Source: Rufibacter sp. LB8 (GTDB lineage Bacteria; Bacteroidota; Bacteroidia; Cytophagales; Hymenobacteraceae). Taken from it: 64,000 bases of DNA. Positions within the stretch are counted from its first letter, which is position 1, and each line of letters starts with the position of its first letter. A model generated the notes under the pieces. It made no database searches. It saw only the letters and a program-made list of their open reading frames with translations, and was not told the origin of the DNA. Where the stretch lies: contig NZ_JADALJ010000001.1 in the NCBI RefSeq assembly GCF_014876185.1, positions 3,391,501-3,455,500 of the forward strand, given 5' to 3'. Shown in pieces: positions 45,749-52,819 of the stretch. A program made the position numbers and the translations under genes.

Positions 45749-46174
45749 ATGAAGACAGATTATACTCTTGTAAAGGCATTGGGGCTAGAACCAGGCGATA
45801 CAGTTATTGCACCTAAAAGTGATTTTAATATAGTTCAACATTATGCGCTTTATCTTGGAAAGGGGCATGATGGCAAGCACTATATGTGCGAGAATGCTTA
45901 CGGCCTAGGTGTAAAGCTAACTCAAGTCGAAAGTTTCTTTAGTGAATACTCGCAAATCACTAAAGTCAATAAGTTCATCGGGAATGTGTGGCAGCGAAAA
46001 GAAGTAGTGCAATCCGCTCTGTTAAGGTTAAGAAAGCCATATGACTTATTTAATTACAATTGCGAGCATTTTGTTAATGATGTTTTACTTAAGAAGCCAA
46101 CAAGTATACAAGCAGCTAATGCTGTTAGTTTAATTGGATTAGCCATAGTGGCAGTTCTAGTTTTAAGAAATTAA
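45749..46174 (+). CDS. LRAT/NlpC-type papain-fold protein with C-terminal membrane helix
   Basis: A 141-residue protein. His31 in VQHYALYLGKG and the Asn-Cys-Glu-His-Phe block at 104-108 (NYNCEHFVNDV) are the H-box and NCEHF signature of LRAT/H-rev107 proteins, a permuted papain-like fold with His and Cys105 as catalytic pair. Residues about 122-139 form a membrane helix at the C-terminus, as in eukaryotic HRASLS proteins. Known members are acyltransferases or phospholipases; papain-fold peptidases also occur in ubiquitin-like systems. The ATG at 45749 is preferred: an upstream in-frame start would overlap the previous gene. Next gene starts 7 bases after the stop. Confidence 0.85.
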   Translation: MKTDYTLVKALGLEPGDTVIAPKSDFNIVQHYALYLGKGHDGKHYMCENAYGLGVKLTQVESFFSEYSQITKVNKFIGNVWQRKEVVQSALLRLRKPYDLFNYNCEHFVNDVLLKKPTSIQAANAVSLIGLAIVAVLVLRN

Positions 46175-46181
46175 GAATTTT

Positions 46182-47354
46182 ATGAGAAACCCAGAAATTA
46201 AATATTATCCAGTTGGCAATGGTGATCAGTCATTAATTACCTTAACCGACGGCACAACCATTATTGTTGATTGTAATATTAGGCAGGCTTCAATAGGAAG
46301 TAAGGACTCTAAAGTTTACGATGTCAAAAAGGACCTGCTCAAATCAATTGGGAAGCGTGAAGGGAATCCTTATGTTGATGTCTTTATCCTTACCCACGGA
46401 GACTGTGACCATTGCAGAGGGTTTGAGGGAAACTTCTACCAAGGAGACCCGAAAAAGTATTCAAATGAGGATAAGAAAGCGGATAAAATTATCATTGATG
46501 AAATGTGGTTTTCTCCAATGATTGCAGAGGAACATACTAATGATGACGAGGATGCATATCAACAAGAAGCTGAGCGGAGGTTAGAGTTGCATAGGAAAAA
46601 ACATGCTGATAAGGATTTGGCAGGCAACAGGATCAAGATTATTGGCTATGATGCCAATAAGGACTACCAAGATCTCAACCACCTGCGTGCAACCCCGGGT
46701 TCTATTGTAACCAAGTTTAACAGCAAGGAACAGAATAAATTCTCGGTTTTCATCCATTCTCCATTTAAAGAGCATTTAGAATCTGCTGAAAAGGATAAGA
46801 ATTCAACCAGTATTGTTTTCCAAGCTCGTTTTAAAGGTGCTGCTACTGATTCCAGGTTTTCGTGTTTAGCAATGTTTGGAGGAGATTCAGACCATTATTC
46901 TTGGGACATTATTCTTCAGAAGACTAAGAAGTATGGCAATGATAGTAAAGAAAAGGCATTAGATTGGGATTTGTTTCTGGCACCTCATCATTGTTCTTGG
47001 TCATTCTTTAACAATAGACCTTACTCCGAAAATTCGGATCCTAAAGACCATTCTAAAGAAGTACTCAAATATAAAAGGAGTGCAAATGCAAAAGTAATTT
47101 CATCAAGTAAAAAAATCCTTGACGATGATGATAACCCACCGCATTATCCTGCCAAACAGCAGTACATTGCAAGTTTGGGGAACGCTTCAAATTTTCTTAA
47201 TACAGCCATAGACCCAAAAGAGTCTGGACCTGAACCAATTATTTTTGATATAACTCCCAATGGGCCGGCTAGGCCTCCTAAAATTAACAATGGAGGAGCA
47301 ATAGGATCAGCAGGTGGCGCAGGTGCAGCATCAACAGTAATAAAGCAAGGGTAA
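46182..47354 (+). CDS. ComEC-type metallo-beta-lactamase hydrolase with Gly/Ala tail
   Basis: A 390-residue hydrolase of the metallo-beta-lactamase fold. The HxDxDH motif is at 72-77 (LTHGDCDHCRGFE), a GGDSDH strand with Asp at 235, and a paired histidine at 269-270 in APHHCSW, all as in the ComEC/Rec2-type group. The last 30 residues are disordered and rich in Gly and Ala (NNGGAIGSAGGAGAAS) and end KQG. Substrate unknown: a nucleic acid or small-molecule hydrolase is possible. It lies between the LRAT-like gene and the E2-E1-JAB gene, 6 bases before the latter. The Gly-terminated tail recalls the flexible CD-NTase tail used by Cap2 in type II CBASS; the parallel is inference. Confidence 0.88.
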   Translation: MRNPEIKYYPVGNGDQSLITLTDGTTIIVDCNIRQASIGSKDSKVYDVKKDLLKSIGKREGNPYVDVFILTHGDCDHCRGFEGNFYQGDPKKYSNEDKKADKIIIDEMWFSPMIAEEHTNDDEDAYQQEAERRLELHRKKHADKDLAGNRIKIIGYDANKDYQDLNHLRATPGSIVTKFNSKEQNKFSVFIHSPFKEHLESAEKDKNSTSIVFQARFKGAATDSRFSCLAMFGGDSDHYSWDIILQKTKKYGNDSKEKALDWDLFLAPHHCSWSFFNNRPYSENSDPKDHSKEVLKYKRSANAKVISSSKKILDDDDNPPHYPAKQQYIASLGNASNFLNTAIDPKESGPEPIIFDITPNGPARPPKINNGGAIGSAGGAGAASTVIKQG

Positions 47355-47360
47355 TATTAT

Positions 47361-49607
47361 ATGCTCTATAGCAAAGAATTAAAACAGTTCACAGGGGAGT
47401 TCTCTCAAGCTGTATTAGGATGTCTTGAGGAGATTAAAGAGTTTTTCTCAGTTGAAGAATTGAGTGTCTTGACTTTTGGCTCTTCATATATTTTAGTGCC
47501 GGTATCCTACAACGTATCAATTCCACCATTTGGAACAATAGGTGGAGTTGATATAAGAGAGAATGAACCTGTGCTGATTTTAATTTCCTTAGAGCACTAT
47601 CCTGACCAAATGCCTTCAATAGTCAGTGACAGGAAAGATTTTCCAAGGAAAGTACTTCCTCACCTATACGTTTCAAGAAATGGGGCCCCTAGCAAACTGT
47701 GTTTAGTTAGGAACAATCCTAATGAGTGGTTTGCTGGAAAAAGGATGACTGATCTTTTATCCGTTGGAGAACAGTGGTTTTATAAAGCAGCTACTGGCCA
47801 GCTAGTAGATGATGGCCAGGAGTTTGATCCCTTGAGGCTTGAATATTTTAGTGGGTACCATTCATACAAGTATGAATTCTTGAATGAAATAGTTGCGAAA
47901 GACTTAAGGTTCCATCCAGAGTATGAAATGGCATTTTTGTTCAGCTCAATTGATAAAAATGATGGTAATAGAAATTTTTTAATAAAGAGTCTTGCCCCAA
48001 TTACAGCTATCAATATCAAGGCAATGCTGGATATATTAAGGAGCGCCAAGAGTACACCAGAAAAATTTCCAATAGCGTTTCCATTAGTTTCTGTTCTATT
48101 GTGGAGTAAAGACAATGTGGAGAATCAATATGATGTATACTTACCAACAGACTATGCAGGATTAAGCAAGTATTTTGCATCAAGGGGAATCAATTTACCT
48201 CAAGTTGTAAATCTCTACTTGCAAAATGGATTTTTGAAAGGAAAATATATTCCAATAGTGCATGCTATTCAGAGGCCAAAAAAGCTGGTAGGCTATAATG
48301 GTAAAAATGAATTTATAAACTTTGTTATAGATGCTAGTTACTTTAAGGATGATCAACAACCAGAATCGGCCAAAGTTATAAATCAAGCGCATATTGAACC
48401 ATTTAGCAAAAGTCTAGCCGAAAAGATGACCGGTGAAAAACGTAATGAGAGTATATTTTTTATAGGGGCTGGTTCTTTAGGGTCTAAGATTTATATGCAT
48501 TGTGCAAGAGGAGGGAACCTGAACTTAGGCACCTTAGATGATGATAATTTTCTCCAGCACAACTTAGCTCGCCACTCTCTGTTTCAAAATAAAGTGGGCA
48601 GAAATAAGGCAGTTGCAATTACAGAAGAAGCAGATCAATTCTTTTCTGTTGATACAAAAAAGAACTTCAAAGCCTTCAATAGCAACCTGATTAACTTAGA
48701 AATCAATGAGCTAATTAATTATAAATGGCTGCTAGATTCTTCAGCAAGCCTTCAAGTTCAAAATTGGCTTGCAAGTACTAGTTTGCCAAATAATTTAAAT
48801 GTTGCAAGATGTGAACTTGTAGATGACGGAAGGTTAGGGCTAATGTATATTGAGGGAAAGGATAGAAACCCTAGAGTCGATGACCTAATTAATCTAACAT
48901 ACTATTATGGCCGTGTGGATGATGACATAAAGGGCTGGAGGATTCGAGACTCTGAAAGAGAAGTCAGAAATATTGACATTGGTCTTGGTTGCAGTTCAAC
49001 TACCACTGTCATGGCAGATGATACTATTTCATTTCATGCAGCCACATTCTCAAGGGTATTGTACGCAGAAGGAGAAAGCCTTGCAGAATCAGGACTAATA
49101 TTTAAGAGTGTGATAGAATTGAAGGGAATTCCCTCAATAAGCAGTAAAGGACATTTTATTAAGCCTTTTGAAATTTATTCTTGCCATGCTGGTAGTCAGT
49201 GGGAAATAAGATTTAAAAATGGTTTAACCCAACAACTGCTAAACCATTGCATGAAGAAGAGCAACATAGAAACAGGAGGTATACTTTTGGGTGTGGCTAA
49301 CTACAAAACTCAAACCATTCATGTTCTTGAAATAATTGATGAACCTCAAGATAGTAAAGGGACATGTACTGGTTTTAACAGAGGTGTGAATGGGCTTCCA
49401 GATTATGTGAATACGGTAAAAGCTGATACTGGAGGAATTATTGGATACATTGGAGAATGGCATACTCACCCAATGGATTTAGAGAGACTTAGCACTAGAG
49501 ATGAATTAACAATAACGGAATTGGTAATAATGAATAGAAATGTACCAATTCCAACACTTGCCGTTATTGTGACCAATCAGAAAGTGCTGCCATTTGTTTT
49601 TGAATAA
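47361..49607 (+). CDS. E2-E1-JAB fusion protein of a bacterial ubiquitin-like system
   Basis: A 748-residue three-domain protein. Residues 1-150 are an E2-like fold with candidate catalytic Cys114 in SKLCLVRNNPNEWF. Residues about 350-560 are a ThiF/E1 adenylation domain with GAGSLG at 369-374, Asp393-395, Arg404 in NLARH, and a candidate catalytic Cys544 in GLGCSSTTTVMA. Residues about 615-748 are a JAB/MPN domain with Glu637 in ETGGILLG and the complete JAMM motif HTHP (701-704), Ser711 and Asp714. The middle 150-350 is a spacer of unknown fold. In CBASS the same activities are split between Cap2 (E2-E1) and Cap3 (JAB). Here one chain could both attach and remove a modifier. Confidence 0.92.
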   Translation: MLYSKELKQFTGEFSQAVLGCLEEIKEFFSVEELSVLTFGSSYILVPVSYNVSIPPFGTIGGVDIRENEPVLILISLEHYPDQMPSIVSDRKDFPRKVLPHLYVSRNGAPSKLCLVRNNPNEWFAGKRMTDLLSVGEQWFYKAATGQLVDDGQEFDPLRLEYFSGYHSYKYEFLNEIVAKDLRFHPEYEMAFLFSSIDKNDGNRNFLIKSLAPITAINIKAMLDILRSAKSTPEKFPIAFPLVSVLLWSKDNVENQYDVYLPTDYAGLSKYFASRGINLPQVVNLYLQNGFLKGKYIPIVHAIQRPKKLVGYNGKNEFINFVIDASYFKDDQQPESAKVINQAHIEPFSKSLAEKMTGEKRNESIFFIGAGSLGSKIYMHCARGGNLNLGTLDDDNFLQHNLARHSLFQNKVGRNKAVAITEEADQFFSVDTKKNFKAFNSNLINLEINELINYKWLLDSSASLQVQNWLASTSLPNNLNVARCELVDDGRLGLMYIEGKDRNPRVDDLINLTYYYGRVDDDIKGWRIRDSEREVRNIDIGLGCSSTTTVMADDTISFHAATFSRVLYAEGESLAESGLIFKSVIELKGIPSISSKGHFIKPFEIYSCHAGSQWEIRFKNGLTQQLLNHCMKKSNIETGGILLGVANYKTQTIHVLEIIDEPQDSKGTCTGFNRGVNGLPDYVNTVKADTGGIIGYIGEWHTHPMDLERLSTRDELTITELVIMNRNVPIPTLAVIVTNQKVLPFVFE

Positions 49608-49634
49608 ATATTCTTTTGTTAAAACAGGTAGAAG

Positions 49635-50348
49635 ATGTTTGATAATTATACCCTTAAGGCGCGGCTTTATCCAGTTATTATTTTATTTTTCCCTTTAGTC
49701 GTATTAGGGATTTTTTACTCAATAGAGTTTAAAAATATTTTACACTTTCTTTCTTCAGTTGGTGTTGTCGGCGCTTTGACCTATTTGTTTTCTCAACTAG
49801 GGAGAGATAGGGGTAAAAAGTTGGAACAATTGCTTTGGCAATCCTGGGGTGGTGCTCCCTCCATTCAACTTATGAGATTCGGGAACCAAACTATTGACAA
49901 ATATACTAAAAGTAGGTACCACAGTAAATTATTGCATCTATGTTCAGTACCAGTTCACCCAGATGAGGTAATGGAAAGAAACAATCCATCAGAGGCAGAT
50001 GAAATCTACAAGACATGGACAAAATTTCTAATAACTAAAACAAGAGATGAATCTGCATTTCCTTTACTCTTCAAAGAAAACACTAGCTATGGGTTTAGAC
50101 GGAATTTATGGGGGTTAAAGCCCTTTGGGATTTGTCTTGTATGCATTGTGATTATTTCAAACTACTTCTTTTGGTGTTATAAGTTAGATGTATTTAATCC
50201 AATTAAATTTAGTAACATCTTCTTCTATACAGCTGTAGTTTTAGGACTGATCCTAATTTTTTGGATTACTGTTGTTCGCAAAGATTGGATAAAGCTACCG
50301 GCTTTTTCCTACGCAGAAAGGTTGCTAGAATCTGTTGAGAGCATGTAA
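49635..50348 (+). CDS. Four-helix membrane protein, possible effector
   Basis: A 237-residue protein with two N-terminal helices (about 12-30, 36-52), a central cytosolic segment of about 105 residues (QLGRDRGKKLEQLLWQSWGG, then SRYHSKLLHLCSVPVHPDE and KTWTKFLITKTRDESAFPLL), and two C-terminal helices (about 160-180, 190-210). This 2+2 layout recalls the four-helix membrane effectors found next to SMODS/CBASS genes, but I cannot confirm the family. Last gene of the operon, 27 bases after the E2-E1-JAB stop, and followed by a strong hairpin. Confidence 0.8.
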   Translation: MFDNYTLKARLYPVIILFFPLVVLGIFYSIEFKNILHFLSSVGVVGALTYLFSQLGRDRGKKLEQLLWQSWGGAPSIQLMRFGNQTIDKYTKSRYHSKLLHLCSVPVHPDEVMERNNPSEADEIYKTWTKFLITKTRDESAFPLLFKENTSYGFRRNLWGLKPFGICLVCIVIISNYFFWCYKLDVFNPIKFSNIFFYTAVVLGLILIFWITVVRKDWIKLPAFSYAERLLESVESM

Positions 50349-50406
50349 GAAGAGGTGTGAAAATTAGATACTATATTCATTTCCTTTAAATCATTAAGGC
50401 TACTAT

Positions 50407-50456
50407 CAATTCTGTTTTTGGCTTGTTTTAAAAATAACATGCCAAAAACAGAATTG
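50407..50456. terminator. GTTTTTGGC-family hairpin with 16-bp perfect stem
   Basis: CAATTCTGTTTTTGGC (50407-50422) pairs perfectly with GCCAAAAACAGAATTG (50441-50456). It lies between the end of the ubiquitin-like operon and the convergent Cas2-like gene. It is the best-preserved copy of the dispersed hairpin family and may work as a terminator in both directions. Confidence 0.65.
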
Positions 50457-50488
50457 ATTAGTCATTTATATTAATCACTTAGTAAAAG

Positions 50489-50770
50489 TTATACTAAGCT
50501 AATGTTTTGTTTAAGCCAATCAGAGCATTTTTGGTCAAAGCCAATCCAAGCAGCATCATCAGCAATCTGTGTAACTAAGAGCTTATCATTATTATCAATA
50601 TGTGCCTTTAAATACTCGCAAATATTAAAAGCAGAAGAATTGGACTTTATAATCCAAGTTGAATCCAAGCAATGCCACCAAGTTCCAGATAATGCTTTAA
50701 TTGCGTCGTATAGATTTTGATAGTCTTGACCAGTTTTCCTTAGGTCGTATCCTATAAGGTAAGTTTTCAT
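50489..50770 (-). CDS. Cas2-like small protein (annotated elsewhere as SinR family)
   Basis: A 93-residue protein starting MKTYLIGYDLRKTGQDYQNL, with the LSGTWWHCLDSTWIIKSN block and DNNDKLLVTQIADDAAWIGF. This is the small ferredoxin-like family with Cas2/VapD-type fold usually labelled SinR in databases. Unlike Cas2 no CRISPR array is near. Biochemical function unknown; by fold a nuclease or RNA-binding role is possible. It lies beside the defence-like operon on the opposite strand. Confidence 0.75.
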   Translation of the reverse strand: MKTYLIGYDLRKTGQDYQNLYDAIKALSGTWWHCLDSTWIIKSNSSAFNICEYLKAHIDNNDKLLVTQIADDAAWIGFDQKCSDWLKQNISLV

Positions 50771-50809
50771 TTAAAAAGGATTTTAGTCTAATCATTAAAA
50801 ATTATTAAC

Positions 50810-51280
50810 TTATTTACATTTCACAGGTTTGCATGCGGTTCTGCATCTTCCCCTACCCCCTTGTTTAGCTCCATCATATCCTTCGCCAAAATGGTTTTTA
50901 TAAAGAGCAGTGGTGTCAGCAAAGGCTGTATGTAAATCCCGCATGTCCTGTTCGCCACGCATACCAAAATAGGGGAAGTGGTGTACAAAATAGCCAAACA
51001 CGCGCTCGCAGTCTTGAGCGTAAGCCTGGGTGTCCAGAATGTGGTAGTGCCAGAACTTATCTACCACTTGGTTGGGTACTATCTCTTCCTGTGGGTACAC
51101 GTATTTCAGGGCTAAGAATCGTTTGTAATCCTGCTCCGCGCTGTCACATTCTTCTGGGGTCCAGCCTAAGCCTTCTTCCGCGTCCTGTAGTTTCAGCTTG
51201 AGCATAGAGAAATCTACTTCCTCAAGAAGTAGGAGTGCTTTGTTTACCAAAGCTTGTTTGTTTGCAGTTGTAGTTTGCAT
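50810..51280 (-). CDS. GRDP-like (glycine-rich domain protein-like) protein
   Basis: A 156-residue protein with the GRDP block: NQVVDKFWHYHILDTQAYAQ, then DCERVFGYFVHHFPYFG, with a preceding helical part (DSAEQDYKRFLALKYVYPQ). Small bacterial members of this family are cytosolic with unknown role. The C-terminus is Cys/Lys-rich (RCRTACKPVKCK). A fragment of its 5' end is repeated at about 54640-54700. Confidence 0.8.
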   Translation of the reverse strand: MQTTTANKQALVNKALLLLEEVDFSMLKLKLQDAEEGLGWTPEECDSAEQDYKRFLALKYVYPQEEIVPNQVVDKFWHYHILDTQAYAQDCERVFGYFVHHFPYFGMRGEQDMRDLHTAFADTTALYKNHFGEGYDGAKQGGRGRCRTACKPVKCK

Positions 51281-51394
51281 ATTAGGTATAATTTTTACTT
51301 ATATTATAAACCTACGAATAAATTCCAACCTTAGTAGCATTAAAATGTTAATATTTTTGAATTTACTAATTAGAATAGAAAAGCATAACGAGAG

Positions 51395-51440
51395 TTTACG
51401 TTTTAGGACTCTATTTGTAAAATGCGACTTAAAACGTAAA
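51395..51440. repeat. GTTTTTGGC-family hairpin repeat
   Basis: TTTACGTTTTAGGACTCTAT with a near-complementary TGCGACTTAAAACGTAAA. Immediately beside the DUF6232-like fragment, as in two other copies. Confidence 0.6.
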
Positions 51441-51452
51441 ATATTTACCCTT

Positions 51453-51505
51453 CAAAGTTCATCCTCTCCCTCACGGCATCCACTATCTTCTGAATCATTT
51501 TAGCA
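51453..51505 (-). pseudogene. 3' fragment of a DUF6232-like gene
   Basis: Minus-strand codons read IQKIVDAVRE, matching IQKILDAVNEAM at the C-terminus of the intact gene at 61973. Only about 50 bases are recognisable. It lies next to a hairpin copy in the same arrangement as the intact gene. Confidence 0.5.
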
Positions 51506-52158
51506 TCTTACATGAAGACAATCTCTGTCAGTGGCAGGGTAATGTTGGTTTCCAATACTGGTTTGTGCTGAAGCAAAAGCCTAGGCGCTTATTGAGCGGG
51601 GAAGGCATGTGCGTTTCAGCGTCTGCCTTGGCCAAAGGGGGAAATGTGCGGTCGGCTACCAAAGATAGCCAGAAATGTGTTTGAGGAAGCGTTGGGGCTT
51701 CTGTGATTTTTCACAAGAAAAAGCACTAATCTTTCTATGACGCATAAGTTTTCCTCTATATGGTAGAGTGACTTTTAGGGTATGCCAGGATAAGAATCAG
51801 TGATTACTGTTATGACCCTTCTTCAAAGAAGCAGCCTACAAAAGGCTTATGATTTTGAAGAACAATGCTCTGCCATGAGCTATTGTAAAAAGGTATCGCA
51901 AATGCTCCTCTTCTTGTAAATAGGAATTTAAGTAAATAAATTACCGGCTACTTTGTCCCCTGAATTTTGGCCAAAAATTTAAATTTCCCACGTCGTCACA
52001 GCAATTTCCCACTTCGTCACGGGACATTTTAGGAAAAACACTGTACTACTCCTAGATCCCGGCGCTTGATACACTATAAAAGGTTAAAAAGTGGCCGTTT
52101 TTCATGTCCTTTCCTTTAGCTGCGTACTGCTACATCTTTGTGCATTGATTTTAATGAC

Positions 52159-52368
52159 ATGAAGAAAAACGCAAAATTTAACCAAGCACTCATACTGGCC
52201 ATTGTGCCCAGTCTGTTTAATGTAGCACCGCAACTGGTTTCTATATTGGTGAAGAAGCCAGAACCAATACCTACACCACCAGTAGTGGTGCAAAACTCTA
52301 TAACTGTTCATGTCAATAGCCGGGCTGATACAGTTTATCTATATAAGTTTAGTAAGAAGGTGCCTTAG
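52159..52368 (+). CDS. Small membrane-anchored protein, unknown
   Basis: A 69-residue protein: basic start (MKKNAKFNQ), one hydrophobic helix (ALILAIVPSLFNVAPQLVSIL), a Pro-rich stretch and a short tail ending VYLYKFSKKVP. No family recognised. An upstream start at 52138 is possible. Confidence 0.45.
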   Translation: MKKNAKFNQALILAIVPSLFNVAPQLVSILVKKPEPIPTPPVVVQNSITVHVNSRADTVYLYKFSKKVP

Positions 52369-52477
52369 CTGTAACAAGCAGCCTTAAAGTAGATAGTACT
52401 TGATCTCCTTAAAATGAAGCTGTACAGATTTGTATGCTGGGTAGAAGTCACCGTTTAATGGCTTTTGCATTTCCACT

Positions 52478-52525
52478 AGTTCTGTTTTTGCCTTTCTTTC
52501 TGAAAATAGACCCTAAAACAGAACC
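52478..52525. repeat. GTTTTTGGC-family hairpin repeat
   Basis: AGTTCTGTTTTTGCCTTTC faces GACCCTAAAACAGAACC across a short loop. Confidence 0.6.
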
Positions 52526-52621
52526 GGTGCCTTTAGATAGCTACTAGAATACTCCCTTTTAGAAGACCCAAGCAAGCTTCAAGGTTAGGGAGAATCATCA
52601 CCTTAACGCCAGAAGTCAGTT

Positions 52622-52731
52622 CCTCTAATAAGTTCTCTAATAGATTCTCTAATAAAATAACCTTTATAACCTCTCTAATGAGCGCTATTAGGCACTTCTG
52701 TAGCAATCTCTCTAATAAGCTCTCTAATAAT
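52622..52731. repeat. Irregular CTCTAAT repeat array
   Basis: The unit CTCTAAT(A/G)A occurs six times in 110 bases (near 52623, 52636, 52647, 52673, 52709, 52720), sometimes in pairs about 11-13 bases apart. It lies 90 bases beyond the stop of the AlbA_2-type gene. Confidence 0.55.
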
Positions 52732-52819
52732 TTGCTTATAAAGTATGTATAGAATCCCTAACAGGCTTCTTAGCACCACCCATAGTAAACTCTATACTAT
52801 GCATTCGCACAAGTAGAAT

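Larger units (their letters stand above)
51281..52158. other. Gap with hairpin repeat and gene fragment
   Basis: Holds a GTTTTTGGC-family hairpin at 51395-51440 and a decayed piece of a DUF6232-like gene at 51453-51505. The rest (51.5-52.1 kb) shows no gene. Confidence 0.5.
52369..52819. other. Gap with hairpin and CTCTAAT repeats
   Basis: Contains a GTTTTTGGC-family hairpin at 52478-52525 (AGTTCTGTTTTTGCC...CCTAAAACAGAACC) and a run of CTCTAAT repeats at 52622-52731. No gene seen. Confidence 0.5.

Noticed and set aside
52622-52731. CTCTAAT repeats as a CRISPR array
   Set aside because: Units are only 7-9 bases with irregular spacing and no spacers of uniform length; no cas genes besides a lone Cas2-like protein.
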